A stretch of 64,000 nt of DNA from Streptomyces sp. MMG1533 (lineage in GTDB: Bacteria > Actinomycetota > Actinomycetes > Streptomycetales > Streptomycetaceae): positions 1 to 64,000 of the forward strand of contig NZ_LGDG01000215.1 in assembly GCF_001279775.1 (NCBI RefSeq), in the 5' to 3' direction. Both the position numbers and the translations under genes were made by a program. This document shows positions 17,606-27,457 of the stretch, in pieces. Within the stretch, counting starts at the first letter, position 1. Each line of letters starts with the position of its first letter. The notes beneath the pieces were generated by a model, which was given only the letters and a program-made list of their open reading frames with translations, was not told the DNA's origin and did no database searches.

Positions 17606-18329
17606 GTGGCTGGTGTGATTACGGCGTCGGAGCCGTCTTGGATAACGCCGTTCTCCGGACTGAGCCCGCGCCAGTTCGACAAGTTGGTGACCGCACTGCG
17701 GCGTGAGGGTGCCGACACGGTTCGCCGGGGACGGCCTTGGAGTCTGAACCTGGAGGACCGGGTGCTATTGGTCGTGGCCTACTGGCGTACGAACTTGACG
17801 ATGCGCCAGCTGGCCCCGCTGTTCGGGGTCTCGAAGTCCGCGGCGGACCGGATCGTTCGCCAAGGACTCCGTGCTGATCGTGGACGGCATCCTGGTGCCC
17901 ACCCGCGACCACGAGGTAGCCGAGCAGTCGAAGAATTACCGGTACTCCACCAACCACCAGGTCGTCGTCGACGCCGACACCCGCCTGGTGGTTGTGGTCG
18001 GCCGACCACTGCCGGGCAACCGCAACGACTGCAAGGCATGGGAGGAATCCGGCGCCAGGGCCGCAGTCGGCCGCACCACCACGATTGCCGACGGCGGTTA
18101 TCCGGGCACCGGACTCGTCATGCCCCACCGGCGCCGCAAGGGCGAAGACCTGCCCGACTGGAAAGTGGCGCACAACAAGTCGCACAAACAGGTCCGCGCC
18201 CGCGTGGGACACGTCTTCGCCCGGATGAAGTCCTGGAAGATACTCCGAGACTGCCGCCTCAAAGGCGACGGCGTCCACAACGCCATGCTCGGCATCGCCC
18301 GCTTGCACAACCTCACCCTCGGCGGATAG
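17606..18329 (+). pseudogene. IS5-family transposase with internal deletion
   Basis: The first part reads from GTG 17606: SPRQFDKLVTALRREGADTV, RQLAPLFGVSKSAADRIV. The second part reads in another frame from about 17862: SVLIVDGILVPTRDHEVAEQ, the DDE centre IADGGYPGTGLVMPHRRR, and VRARVGHVFARMKSWKILRD. Compared with intact IS5 relatives about 15 residues are missing between FGVSKSAADRI and VLIVDG, and the deletion also shifts the frame. The catalytic region is complete but cannot be translated with the N-terminus. The sequence around 18360 (acgggacaaccc) may be part of the right end. Confidence 0.8.
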
Positions 18330-18590
18330 CCGGACGGCCTTCAGCGCACACCCGAAGATCATTTACGGGACAACCCTTAGCAGAGGTGCTCGGGCCTCGC
18401 GGCAAGAACAGGTACCGGGCCGCGAGCGCGGGTCGGCGCCGCTCTCGGCGGAGGCAACTACTGAAGTTGAACGCGTGATGTCGTTCAGTCATGTGTGATC
18501 AGGGGGTGTCCTGGTCCCAGCTGCGACTCGGTCCACGACTACGCCGTCTACGTCGAGCTCAACGTCTGGGTCCGCACTACCTCTGACGGG

Positions 18591-19598
18591 TCAGCATCCT
18601 CGGTCGTAGATCGCCCGCAGCCACGGTTCCCTGACGGCTGGCATCCGCGCGAGCGTGTACCGGAACGCCTCCCCGGACGGCTGGAACGGGTACCACGGGT
18701 GCTGCGGCAGCGGGTCGTCCCGCTCCACACCTGCCGGCAGCCCGCCGACCACCGGCAGCCGGGTCCGGTGTGGTGGGAAGGCGAGCTCGGCCCAGAGCGC
18801 GGCATCCATAGGTACCGGCACCGCCCCGGCACGCGGCTGCCACATGTCTCCGGTCTGCGGATGGACCGGCACCAGCACCAGGTCAGTGGTCGGCTCGCCG
18901 AATCCCGGTCCCGCCAGGTCCAGCCGCTTCGCACCTTCCCCAGCGGGCAGCAGCGCGCCGAGTGCCCGGCCGAGGAGCTCCGCGACCGGCCCGGGCGCCA
19001 CCTCGACCGGCGTGCCCCCGGCGGCCACCACCACCTGGGCGAGGGCCACGCCCGCCGGGATGTCCCGGTACTCGCTCAGCCGGTGCCACAGCGCGCCGGT
19101 CGCCAGCAGCTCCGCCCAATCCATGATCGGCCGCTCCGGCGGGCCGGGCAGCCGCACTACCGCCTGCGGGACGAGCCGGACGACCTGCCAGCACCCGCAG
19201 TCGTCCATCCTCGTTCCAACCAGCAGATCGCAGCCCAGGCAGGCAAGGTTGGGCCCGTCCCTCCCGTCGATCCCCATGCAGTAGCCCCCGGCCCGCCCGA
19301 GGATCAGCCCGGTGCCGCGCATGTCGCCGGGCGCGAGGAGGACGGTGTCCGACGGTCCGTTGGACAGCGCGCCGAACGGCGCGAAGCGCCCCCGCTCCGC
19401 CGCCTCGTGCGCCCCGACCTCGTCCCACTGCCGCCACGGCGGCCCGTACGGCGCAGGGTCGACGGCGTAGGAGCCGGCCTCCAGCAGTGGCGGGTGCAGC
19501 GTCTCCCAGTGGGTGTCGGCCAGGTGGATCGGCAACGCCACCTCCGACACCGCCGCCGTCAGGACCGCACCGCAGCCCGCACACCCGAACACCGCCAA
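18591..19598 (-). CDS. Conserved streptomycete hypothetical with CxxC motif
   Basis: 335 residues from the TTG at 19598, which has GGAGGG six bases upstream. A much longer open frame reaches 19895, but its extra sequence overlaps an IS630 fragment and is not protein-like. The N-terminus has FGCAGCGAVL, then YAVDPAPYGPPWRQWDEVG and LLAPGDMRGTGLILGRAGGYC. A GRDGPNLACLGCD block with a second CxxC suggests a zinc site. I recognise the family as a common Streptomyces hypothetical; no function is known. Nearby genes give no hint. Confidence 0.7.
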   Translation of the reverse strand: MAVFGCAGCGAVLTAAVSEVALPIHLADTHWETLHPPLLEAGSYAVDPAPYGPPWRQWDEVGAHEAAERGRFAPFGALSNGPSDTVLLAPGDMRGTGLILGRAGGYCMGIDGRDGPNLACLGCDLLVGTRMDDCGCWQVVRLVPQAVVRLPGPPERPIMDWAELLATGALWHRLSEYRDIPAGVALAQVVVAAGGTPVEVAPGPVAELLGRALGALLPAGEGAKRLDLAGPGFGEPTTDLVLVPVHPQTGDMWQPRAGAVPVPMDAALWAELAFPPHRTRLPVVGGLPAGVERDDPLPQHPWYPFQPSGEAFRYTLARMPAVREPWLRAIYDRGC

Positions 19599-19779
19599 GC
19601 TGTCCCCTCCCGCCCTCGAAGTCCCTGCATCCCACCAAGCAGGCGGACCGGGGAGCAAGGGGTTTTCAGACGACGCTAAACGCCCCACGGATAGGCAGAG
19701 CGGGCGTCGACGTCCCGGTCGCAGCATCAGGAAGCCGGAAGCCGCGCCGGACTGAGCCGCTGAACGTGATTCGTACTGT

Positions 19780-19932
19780 CTCCACCGATCGCTCGCTGAC
19801 CCGCAATGCAGTAGCGATCTCCCGGTTCTTCTCCCCGCCCTCGAAGCGTTCCACGGCCTGCAACCGGATCCGCTCCCTCGCGGCCCTCCCTGCATCGGTC
19901 AACCCACCGCCCTGCGCGTATCTCACACCCAA
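19780..19932 (-). pseudogene. IS630-type transposase, N-terminal HTH fragment
   Basis: About 50 residues (RYAQGGGLTDAGRAARERIR, then EGGEKNREIATALRVSERSV) match the N-terminal winged-helix of IS630-like transposases. Homology ends near 19780 and the catalytic DDE part is absent. Short remnant. Confidence 0.6.
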
Positions 19933-20066
19933 CGGCTACCGAAGCCGTGGTGCCGCTGTCAGGCAAACGGCTCCGACATCACTCAATCAAGTTCAGTAGC
20001 GTGCGCTCCTCGTTCGCCCGGCCCGTGCGCCCAGGACGCGTGAAATGCAGGCGCTCTCCAAGGGGC

Positions 20067-20090
20067 GGACAGTGGAGAGAGAACCTGTCC
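20067..20090. promoter_or_regulatory. Inverted repeat upstream of CBS-BON gene
   Basis: GGACAG and CTGTCC form perfect 6-bp arms 12 bases apart, ending 28 bases before the start of the CBS-BON gene. It could be an operator; nothing more is seen. Confidence 0.3.
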
Positions 20091-20118
20091 CGCGAGCGCC
20101 TGAGGAGGGAGCAGCGAC

Positions 20119-20763
20119 ATGCTGCATCGACTGGTCGGAGACCTCATGACCACGGCCGTGGTGAGTGTGCGGCGGGACATGGGCTTCAAGGACATCGTCC
20201 AGCACCTCACGGAGCACGACATCACTGCGGTGCCCGTCGTCGACGATCAAAGCCGCCCGATCGGCGTGGTGTCGGAGGCGGACCTGCTGCGCAAACAGGA
20301 AAGCCAGGCGGATCCGGGCGGACACCTGACCGCCGCGCATCTGCTACCCACAGAAAGCGCCAAGGCCCACGCGCTGACCGCCGAGGAGTTGATGACAAGC
20401 CCCGCCGTCACGGCGCGGCCCCAGTGGTCGGTCGTGGAGGCGGCTCGTGCCATGGCCCGCCATCACGTCAAGCGGCTACCCGTCGTTGACGACGTCGGCC
20501 GGCTGGTGGGCATCGTCAGCCGTGATGACCTACTGCACGTCTTCCTGCGGCGAGACGTCGCCATCCAGGAGGAGATCACGACGGATGTGCTGACCCGAAC
20601 CCTCGGCCTGCCATCCGGCGAGGTCACCGTCCGGGTCGCCGACGGACGGGTGACGCTCAGCGGCACCGTGCCGCAGGAAAGTCTCATCCCCATCGCAGTA
20701 CGCCTCTCCGAGAGCGTCGATGGTGTCGTCGACGTCACGAAACACCTCCGCGCCGAGAACTAG
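20119..20763 (+). CDS. CBS-CBS-BON domain protein
   Basis: 214 residues with AGGAGGG just upstream. First CBS motif: residues 7-60 (VGDLMTTAVVSVRRDMGFKD, with DITAVPVVDDQSRPIGVVSE). Second CBS motif: about residues 90-145 (AEELMTSPAVTARPQWSVVE, VGIVSRDDLLHVFLR). A BON domain follows (about 150-212: GEVTVRVADGRVTLSGTVPQ). CBS pairs bind adenine nucleotides, and BON domains bind membranes or lipids. Such proteins are widespread in actinobacterial dormancy islands. It opens the stress island of this window. A damaged paralogue lies at 31052-31468. Confidence 0.9.
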   Translation: MLHRLVGDLMTTAVVSVRRDMGFKDIVQHLTEHDITAVPVVDDQSRPIGVVSEADLLRKQESQADPGGHLTAAHLLPTESAKAHALTAEELMTSPAVTARPQWSVVEAARAMARHHVKRLPVVDDVGRLVGIVSRDDLLHVFLRRDVAIQEEITTDVLTRTLGLPSGEVTVRVADGRVTLSGTVPQESLIPIAVRLSESVDGVVDVTKHLRAEN

Positions 20764-20886
20764 ACCACAGCCGGTGCACCAGGGCGGTGACCCTCAGCCT
20801 GCTCCATGACCGGCTGGCGAATCGGCCGGTTCGGCTGGCCGAACGCTGGGAAGCCCACAGAGACCGCATGCCCGTCAGGTCGTCCG

Positions 20887-21350
20887 TCACAAGTCCTTGT
20901 CCCTCGCCCGGGAGTCACCAGACGAAGCTGCCTTCGAACTGGAGTCGATGATCACCGGCCGGTCCGAGTGAGCAGCCAGGTGCAGCCCCCGGGCCCCCGG
21001 TCCCCGGGAACAAAGCCTCCCGAACTCCTGAGAGGTCGCGAACCGAGTATCAGCATTTCAGCACCGGCCGCCTCTCGGAGGAGCACCTTGCGCGGATCCC
21101 CCTCCAACTGGACCTCCAGGATGTCCAGCTCGCTGTGGACCATGTCCCGCTGAGCCTGTTCAGAGATCAGCCGGGACTCCCCTTCCCGCGGCGCGGCGGT
21201 CGAGACCGGTGTTGTCTCCCCGGAGGGACGGTCCGCACTCAAATGCACCAAGGACAGCGGAAGATTACGGTACAAGGCTTGCCGCGCCGCCCAGTCCGCC
21301 GCCGCCAGGCCGGCCGGCGAACCATAGTTTGCTGCGACGCGCCGATTCAT
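20887..21350 (-). pseudogene. Universal stress protein, single domain, frameshifted near C-terminus
   Basis: It begins at ATG 21350 with a GGGGA site (MNRRVAANYGSPAGLAAADW). The Usp fold is clear: AGLAAADWAARQALYRNLPL and the ATP-site start EMLILGSRPLRSSGGF. After GGFVPG the natural continuation (LHLAAHSDRPVIIDSS, stop at 20887) is in another frame, so an indel near 21000-21020 breaks the last ~30 residues. Without it the frame ends at 20952. The N-terminal ATP loop VGVDGS is also degenerate (VAANYGS). Confidence 0.65.
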
Positions 21351-21741
21351 GTGGTCTTCCCCTTTCGATAGGGGTGTCATCGGCGCCAGCTGCGTCCGCA
21401 CGTCGCAAGCCGACTCCCCGTACGGACAACGTCGTCGCAATGCCGGCGCTCCCATACCAGCCTCCCTGCCCCGCCCACAGGACGCCGGCGCCGACCGGAT
21501 CCGTCGGGACGGGCGAAGCGCTGCCAACCATCCCGCAGCGAGGCCGCCACTGCTGTCCACAAGGGAAGTGCACCAGCAGCTCAAGAGCCGGGCGCCCCCT
21601 TGTCCAACTGCAACCAGTGACCGATCCGGTGACCTGCTGCCGGTGCTGCCCGCCGCGGCCCTGGCCATGGTCACGGCGGCCACCAAGCTTGAAGCCACCG
21701 CGCACAGCGGCATCGGGAATCCGTCACGAACCGCCCTGCCG

Positions 21742-22623
21742 TCATGGCCGCTCCCTTGCTCGTACGACGGCGACGGGACAGTGCGCGTGGTGCAGCAGTG
21801 CCTGGCTGACCGAGCCGAGCAGCAGGCCCGTGAAGCCGCCATGGCCGCGGGCGCCGACCACGACGAGCTGCGCGTCGCGGGTCGCCTCGATCAGGGCCGG
21901 GCGAACACGGGATCGCACCAGGCGCCGCTCCACGGCGAGCCGGGGATGGCGCTCCTGCCACGGGGCCAAAGTCTCGTCCAGCAACTGCTGCTCCTCCTGG
22001 CGGAGCCGCTCGATGTCCACCACCGCGTTCAGAGGATCACCAGGGCCCTCGTAGGCCCGCTCGCTCCGGGTGTTCCAGACGTGCAGCGCCACCAGGCCCA
22101 CGCCGCGCAGCGACGCCTCGGCGAAGGCGAACTCGACGGCGGCCTCGCCCCCCGGTGAGCCGTCGACCGCCAGGAGCACGGGACCGCTCGGGTCAGGCCC
22201 GCCGCGCACCACCAGCACCGGGCAGCGGCCGTGCGCGGTCAGATGCACGGCGGTGGAACCGAGCAGCAGGCTGCCGAACGCCCCGAGGCCTCGGCTGCCG
22301 ACCACGACGAGCGAGGCGGTCCGCGACTCGATCTCCAGCACCATCAGCGGCTCGCCGACGGTGACCTCGCGCGTCACGTCCACCTGCGGCACGGCTCTGC
22401 GGGCTCGCTCCTCAGCCTCGATCAGCGTGCCGTCCACCAACTCCCGCACCCCCGCCATCGCCGGATTCCACGGGGGTCCGCCGGGCGGCAGATGCATCGA
22501 CGGCCACCCGAAGGCGTGCACCAGCCGCAGTCCCACGCCGCGCAGCCCGGCCTCACCTGCCGCAACCTGCACCGCCTCGAAGCTTGACGGCGAGCCGTCC
22601 ACTCCCACGACGACCGGGTCCAT
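21742..22623 (-). CDS. Tandem-domain universal stress protein
   Basis: 293 residues from ATG 22623 (GGAGG seven bases upstream). Two Usp domains are present: residues 1-140 (VVVGVDGSPSSFEAVQVAAG, VVVGSRGLGAFGSLLLGS) and 148-290 (VLLAVDGSPGGEAAVEFAFA, VVVGARGHGGFTGLLLGSVS). Both keep the G-2x-G-9x-G(S/T) ATP-binding motif. Two-domain Usps of this kind are among the most strongly induced proteins of the mycobacterial DosR response. It is transcribed away from the next Usp gene, with a 270-base shared promoter region. Confidence 0.92.
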   Translation of the reverse strand: MDPVVVGVDGSPSSFEAVQVAAGEAGLRGVGLRLVHAFGWPSMHLPPGGPPWNPAMAGVRELVDGTLIEAEERARRAVPQVDVTREVTVGEPLMVLEIESRTASLVVVGSRGLGAFGSLLLGSTAVHLTAHGRCPVLVVRGGPDPSGPVLLAVDGSPGGEAAVEFAFAEASLRGVGLVALHVWNTRSERAYEGPGDPLNAVVDIERLRQEEQQLLDETLAPWQERHPRLAVERRLVRSRVRPALIEATRDAQLVVVGARGHGGFTGLLLGSVSQALLHHAHCPVAVVRARERP

Positions 22624-22893
22624 CACGGCACCTCCATAACCCGGCGGCAGACCGATCCGGCCCGCCGCCGACCGCCCCCTCTCCCTCCTTCCAGGCTCCA
22701 CCAGGCTGCGACGCCCCGCATCAAGTGGCCGCACATCGCGCGGTCGGCCGGCTCGGCCACTCGGCCTGGCACCGCAAAGCCACGAACCGCCGGATCAGCC
22801 CCCGCGAGGCCGTGACGTGGCGGCTCCCGACGGCTGGGGTCACGCTGGAAGGACAGTTGAAGGACGGCGGCACGGGAATCTGCTGGAGGTGGC

Positions 22894-23766
22894 ATGAGCG
22901 GTGCGCGCGGGCGTGAGCCGGTCGTCGTGGGTGTCGACCCCGATCCCTCGAAGCGGCTGGCACTCGCCTGGGCCGCCGACGAGGCGGAACGCCGTGGCCT
23001 GCCGGTGCGGCTCGTCCACGCCCAGGGTATGCCGACGGGTGGATACCGCACGGGCGAGGCACGGCCGTCCTGGGAGGAGTGGAACCGGACTCTGCACGAA
23101 GCGGGTGCCGAGGTACTCAAGGAGGCGGTCGCCTTCGTCGAGTTCCGGCAGCCGACGGTGGACGTGTCGACGCTGCTGGCGGAAGGAGAGCCCGCGTGGG
23201 TTCTGCGCGAGGAGGCGCGGAACGCCTCGCTGGTCGTGGTGGGTTCCTGGCACCTGAGTACCCGGCGCGAAATGTTCAGCTCCGCCTCCGTGGCGATGCC
23301 TGTCTCCGCCCACGCTCCCTGTCCGGTCGTCGTCGTTCCGGAGCCAGAGCACATCACCCAGGAGCCCGCGTACTTCGTCGTCGGCGTGGACGGCAGTCCG
23401 CACGCGGCCGCGGCGGTGGACGTGGCGTTCGAGGAGGCGGCCCTGCGCGGAGCGACCCTCAGGGCCCTGTACGTGTGGCATCCGCCGCTCCTCGGTGTCC
23501 TGGACGAGGACGCCGCTGTGCGGGAGTGCCGCCGGGTGCTGTCCGAGACGGTCGCGGGCCGGACCGCGAGGTACCCGGGAGTGGAGTTGCACCACCAGGT
23601 CGTCCTCGGCCACCCGGTGCGGGTCCTGACGGAAGCCTCGGAACACGCGCTGGGCCTGGTCGTGGGAACCCGCGGGCACGGAGGTTTCACGGGCATGCTG
23701 CTGGGCTCGGTGAGCCAGGGAGTGTTGCACCACGCCCACTGCCCCGTCATCACGGTCCCGGTGTGA
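22894..23766 (+). CDS. Tandem-domain universal stress protein
   Basis: 290 residues, start supported by GGAGG. Domain 1 (residues 9-145) has VVVGVDPDPSKRLALAWAAD but a modified ATP motif (VVVGSWHLSTRREMFSSASV), so its nucleotide binding may be weak. Domain 2 (residues 155-290) has VVGVDGSPHAAAAVDVAFEE and a complete VVGTRGHGGFTGMLLGSVSQ. It is divergent from the preceding Usp and followed after 211 bases by the P-type ATPase on the same strand. Confidence 0.92.
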   Translation: MSGARGREPVVVGVDPDPSKRLALAWAADEAERRGLPVRLVHAQGMPTGGYRTGEARPSWEEWNRTLHEAGAEVLKEAVAFVEFRQPTVDVSTLLAEGEPAWVLREEARNASLVVVGSWHLSTRREMFSSASVAMPVSAHAPCPVVVVPEPEHITQEPAYFVVGVDGSPHAAAAVDVAFEEAALRGATLRALYVWHPPLLGVLDEDAAVRECRRVLSETVAGRTARYPGVELHHQVVLGHPVRVLTEASEHALGLVVGTRGHGGFTGMLLGSVSQGVLHHAHCPVITVPV

Positions 23767-23978
23767 GACGCCGAACGGCGCCATCCCCTGCCCCGTACGG
23801 CCCTGGTGACGCCGGACGGCCCGTTCCACGATGAGAGGGCGCTGCCGCTCAGGGGCGGCACACCGGCCGGACGGCCGCCGAACTCACTGGAGTCCGTGAT
23901 GGAAGCCTCACGCAAGGCCCTCCGCGCGATCCGACCGGCTCCGCCGGAACCTAGGGCCTCGGCGCCGTACGGGTTCGG

Positions 23979-26801
23979 ATGATGCGCGCCGGTACGGACC
24001 CGCTGGTACCAGGCGGAGGGACGGACGCGGTGGTCGACGCCACGTCCGGTTCCGGTCCGCGTCCTCCGGTACGGGAACTCACCGCCGGTGAGGTGTTCAC
24101 CGATCTGGGCACCTCACGGCGCGGCTTATCGGCGGATCGGGCACGGGCGGGGCTGGAGCGGTACGGGGCCAACGAAATGCCGCGTACGAGGCGCCGCCCC
24201 GTGTGGCGGCAGCTGGGGGCACAGTTCACGGACCTCTTCGCGGTCGTGTTGGTCGTCGCGTCGGGGATCACTTTCCTGGCCTACTGGCTGGAAGAGCCGC
24301 GTGACGTGGGCACTCTTCAGCTCGCGGTGGCGATCCTGGGCGTCGTGGTGCTGAACGCCGCCATCGGCTTCGCGCAGGAGTACTCGGCCGAGCGGACGGC
24401 CCAGGCGCTGGAGGCGATGGTGCCCCACGCCTGCCGGGTGCTGCGCGGCGGCAGGCGGCTGGAGGTGCCCGCCCGGGACCTGGTGCCGGGCGACGTGGCG
24501 GTGCTGGAGGCCGGGGACGCCGTGCCGGCGGACTGCCGGGTGGTCGAGGCGCACGAGCTGGCGGTGAACAACGCGCCGTTGACCGGGGAGAGCAACCCTG
24601 TGAGCTGTACGGCCGATCCGGTGTCGGCCGGGTCGCCGCGGGAAGCCCGCAACTGCGTCTTCATGGGAACCGACGTCGTCGCCGGATCCGGACGCGCCGT
24701 GGTCTACGCCACCGGTGCGACGACCGAGTTCGGGCGGATCTACCGGCTGGCCGCGGCGGCCCCGCGGCAGAAGACCCCGCTGCAGCACCAGGTGGCCTCC
24801 ATGGCCCGGCGGGTGGCGGGAGCGGCCCTGGCGATCGGTGCCCTGATGTTCGCCGTACGGCTGCCCACCGGGGAGTCCGTGGTGACCCTGTTCGTGTTCG
24901 CGCTGGGGGTGATGGTCGCACTGGTGCCGGAAGGACTGCCCGCCACCCTCTCGGTGTCGCTGGCGATCGGTGTACGGCGGATGGCGCGCCGCCATGCTCT
25001 GATCAAGCAGCTGCTGGCGGTGGAGGCGCTCGGGTCGACCACGGTGGTGTGCACCGACAAGACCGGGACGCTCACGCAGGCCGAGATGACCGTCACCCGG
25101 GTGTGGGCGGGGGATGCGACGCACGCAGTGACCGGTGTGGGATACGCCCCTGGCGGGGAGGTCGCCGACGCGGCGCCGGTGCGCGAGCTGCTCCGGGTGG
25201 CGGTCCTGTGCTGCAACGCCCGGCTGGTCCCGCCCGACGGCGTGCAGCACTGGCGGGTGCTCGGCGACACCACGGAGGGCGCGCTGCTCGTCGTCGCGGC
25301 CAAGGCCGGTCTCGACGTCGGCGCAGAGGAGGCTGTGGCTCCGCGAGTCACCGAGTTCCCCTTCGACTCGGACCGCAAGCTGATGACCACGGTGCACAAG
25401 AACGGCGTGGGCTACCAGGCGTGCGCCAAGGGAGCGCCGGCGGAACTGCTGGCGCGCTGCGCCGAGATGGAGTGGGAGGGGCGGAGCGGGCCGCTGACAG
25501 AGCAGGACCGGGCGACAGTGCTCGCGGCGAGTGACGCGCTGGCGTCGCAGGGGCTGCGGGTGCTGGCCGTCGCGCGGCGGGAGCTGGACGGGCCCCACCC
25601 CGCACAGGACGAGGCCGAGTCGGGACTGACGTTCCTGGGACTGGTCGGCATGCTGGACCCGCCGCGTCCGGAGGTCACCGACGCGGTTGCCGCCTGCCGC
25701 CGGGCCGGCATCCGCATCGTCATGGTCACCGGCGACCACCCGCTCACTGGGGAGGCGGTGGCCCGGCGGGTCGGGATCGTACGGGGGCCGGATCCGGTCG
25801 TGGTGACGGGCGCCCGGCTCGACGCGATGGACGAGGAGGCGCTCGACACGCTGCTCGGCCAACCCTCCGAGCTGTTGCTGTGCCGGGTCAGCCCCGAGCA
25901 CAAGATGCGCGTGGTCACCGCCTTCCAGCGGCGCGGCGAGGTCGTGGCGGTCACCGGGGACGGCGCGAACGACGCCCCGGCGCTCAAACACGCCGACATC
26001 GGCGTGGCGATGGGGGCGTCGGGCACCGACGTTGCCCGGGAGGCGGCCTCGATGGTGCTCCTGGACGATTCGTTCGCGTCCATCGCCACCGCGGTGCGGC
26101 TGGGCCGGTCCGTCTACCAGAACATCCGCAAGTTCCTGGTCTACGTCTTCAGCAGCAACATCGGCGAACTCGGCCCGATCCTGGCGGCGACGTTCACCGG
26201 GTTCCCACTGGTGCCCATCAGCGCGGTGCAGATCCTGGCGATCGACCTGGGCTCGGACGTGCTGCCCGCCCTGGCGCTGGGCGCGGAGCGTCCCGAGCCG
26301 GACGTGATGGACCGCCCGCCGCGCTCCAGGCGCGAGCGGCTGTTCTCCTCCGCGGTGGTGGGGCGCATCCTGTTCCTGGGCGGTATCCAGGCGCTCGGCG
26401 TGTGCACCGTGTTCTTCTGGCACATCCATTCCTCCGGAGTTCCCTTCGACGACTTCACCGAGGACAATCCCGTCTACCGGGAGGCCGTCACGCTGGCCCA
26501 GGGCGCGATCGTGTTCAGCCAGTTCTTCATCTCGCTCGCCGTGCGCACCGACCGCCAGAGCATCCTGAAAGTGGGACTGCTCTCCAATCCGGCCCTGCTG
26601 GCGGCCGGCGGCTTCGGCATCGCCCTCATGGCCGCGATCAGCTATGTACCGCTGCTCCAGGCCGTCTTCAACACCGCCCCGCTCGACGCCGCCGACTGGG
26701 CGGTACTGGCCGGGCTCGGGACCCTGCCCCTGATCGCGGACGAGGTCCGCAAGTGGTGGCTGCGCCGCCGCGCCGACCACCGGAAGGGAGCGCAACAGTG
26801 A
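23979..26801 (+). CDS. P2-type cation-transporting ATPase
   Basis: 940 residues. N-terminal cation-ATPase domain, actuator loop with NNAPLTGESNPV, M4 with VALVPEGLPATLSVSLAIGV, phosphorylation site CTDKTGTLTQAEM (Asp360), FDSDRKLMTTV and KGAP nucleotide-binding motifs, and the hinge VTGDGANDAPALKHADIGVA; ten membrane helices. The PEGLPAT and C-terminal cation-ATPase regions place it with Ca2+ or Na+/K+-type pumps (PacL/PMA1-like). The ion is not certain. Its stop codon overlaps the GTG of a TrkA gene, so it is translationally coupled to potassium-channel regulatory subunits. CtpF of M. tuberculosis, a DosR-regulon member, is a comparable pump. Confidence 0.9.
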   Translation: MMRAGTDPLVPGGGTDAVVDATSGSGPRPPVRELTAGEVFTDLGTSRRGLSADRARAGLERYGANEMPRTRRRPVWRQLGAQFTDLFAVVLVVASGITFLAYWLEEPRDVGTLQLAVAILGVVVLNAAIGFAQEYSAERTAQALEAMVPHACRVLRGGRRLEVPARDLVPGDVAVLEAGDAVPADCRVVEAHELAVNNAPLTGESNPVSCTADPVSAGSPREARNCVFMGTDVVAGSGRAVVYATGATTEFGRIYRLAAAAPRQKTPLQHQVASMARRVAGAALAIGALMFAVRLPTGESVVTLFVFALGVMVALVPEGLPATLSVSLAIGVRRMARRHALIKQLLAVEALGSTTVVCTDKTGTLTQAEMTVTRVWAGDATHAVTGVGYAPGGEVADAAPVRELLRVAVLCCNARLVPPDGVQHWRVLGDTTEGALLVVAAKAGLDVGAEEAVAPRVTEFPFDSDRKLMTTVHKNGVGYQACAKGAPAELLARCAEMEWEGRSGPLTEQDRATVLAASDALASQGLRVLAVARRELDGPHPAQDEAESGLTFLGLVGMLDPPRPEVTDAVAACRRAGIRIVMVTGDHPLTGEAVARRVGIVRGPDPVVVTGARLDAMDEEALDTLLGQPSELLLCRVSPEHKMRVVTAFQRRGEVVAVTGDGANDAPALKHADIGVAMGASGTDVAREAASMVLLDDSFASIATAVRLGRSVYQNIRKFLVYVFSSNIGELGPILAATFTGFPLVPISAVQILAIDLGSDVLPALALGAERPEPDVMDRPPRSRRERLFSSAVVGRILFLGGIQALGVCTVFFWHIHSSGVPFDDFTEDNPVYREAVTLAQGAIVFSQFFISLAVRTDRQSILKVGLLSNPALLAAGGFGIALMAAISYVPLLQAVFNTAPLDAADWAVLAGLGTLPLIADEVRKWWLRRRADHRKGAQQ

Positions 26802-27457
26802 AGGTGATCGTCGTCGGCTGCGGACGTGTGGGCGCCACCCTCGCCGGTCTGCTCGCCTCCGAAGGGCACGACGTGCAGGTCGTCGACCGGCGTCCCAAGG
26901 CGGCCCGGCGGCTGCCCGACAGCCCCCGCATCAGCTTCCACGAGGGCAACGGCTACAGCCGCTCCGTCCTCGAGGCCGCCGGTATCGAGCACGCGGACGC
27001 CTTCGTCGCCGTCACCTCCGGGGACAACAGCAACATCGTCAGCGCGCGCACGGCGAAGGAGACCTACCGGGTACCGAACGTCCTCGCCCGCATCTACGAC
27101 CCCCGACGCGCCGACATCTACCGCGAACTCGGCATCCCCACCATCACCAGCGTCCGCTGGACGGTCCACCAGATCCACCAAATGCTGCTGCACCGCCACC
27201 TCTCCCCCGAAATCAGCTTCGGCAACGGCGAGACCCTGCTCTACCGCTCCGAACTGCCGGCCTATCTGACCGGGCGGCCGCTGACCGAGTTCGAGGTCGA
27301 CGGCGAGATCCGCGTCGTCGAGGTCACCCGCGCCGGCCGCTCCCTGATCCCCACGCACAGCACGCCCGCGCGGGCAGGCGACCTGGTCACCTTCGCCGTC
27401 GCCGCGACCGCGCTCAGCAGGCTGCGCGGCTTTCTCGACAAGGAGCTGGGCACGTGA
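26798..27457 (+). CDS. TrkA/KtrA-type RCK protein (NAD-binding potassium transport subunit)
   Basis: 219 residues from GTG 26798, which overlaps the ATPase stop (GTGA). TrkA_N Rossmann domain: VIVVGCGRVGATLAGLLASE, conserved acidic residue after strand 2 (VQVVDRRP), and AFVAVTSGDNSNIVSARTAK. A TrkA_C domain follows from about residue 140. Such proteins gate Trk/Ktr potassium channels in response to NAD(H) or nucleotides. No TrkH/KtrB channel gene is near, so the partner may be elsewhere, or the protein may serve the coupled ATPase. Confidence 0.9.
   Translation: MKVIVVGCGRVGATLAGLLASEGHDVQVVDRRPKAARRLPDSPRISFHEGNGYSRSVLEAAGIEHADAFVAVTSGDNSNIVSARTAKETYRVPNVLARIYDPRRADIYRELGIPTITSVRWTVHQIHQMLLHRHLSPEISFGNGETLLYRSELPAYLTGRPLTEFEVDGEIRVVEVTRAGRSLIPTHSTPARAGDLVTFAVAATALSRLRGFLDKELGT

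Noticed and set aside
24126..26795. 889-codon antisense frame to the P-type ATPase
   Set aside because: Typical high-GC antisense shadow; the plus strand carries all P-type motifs.
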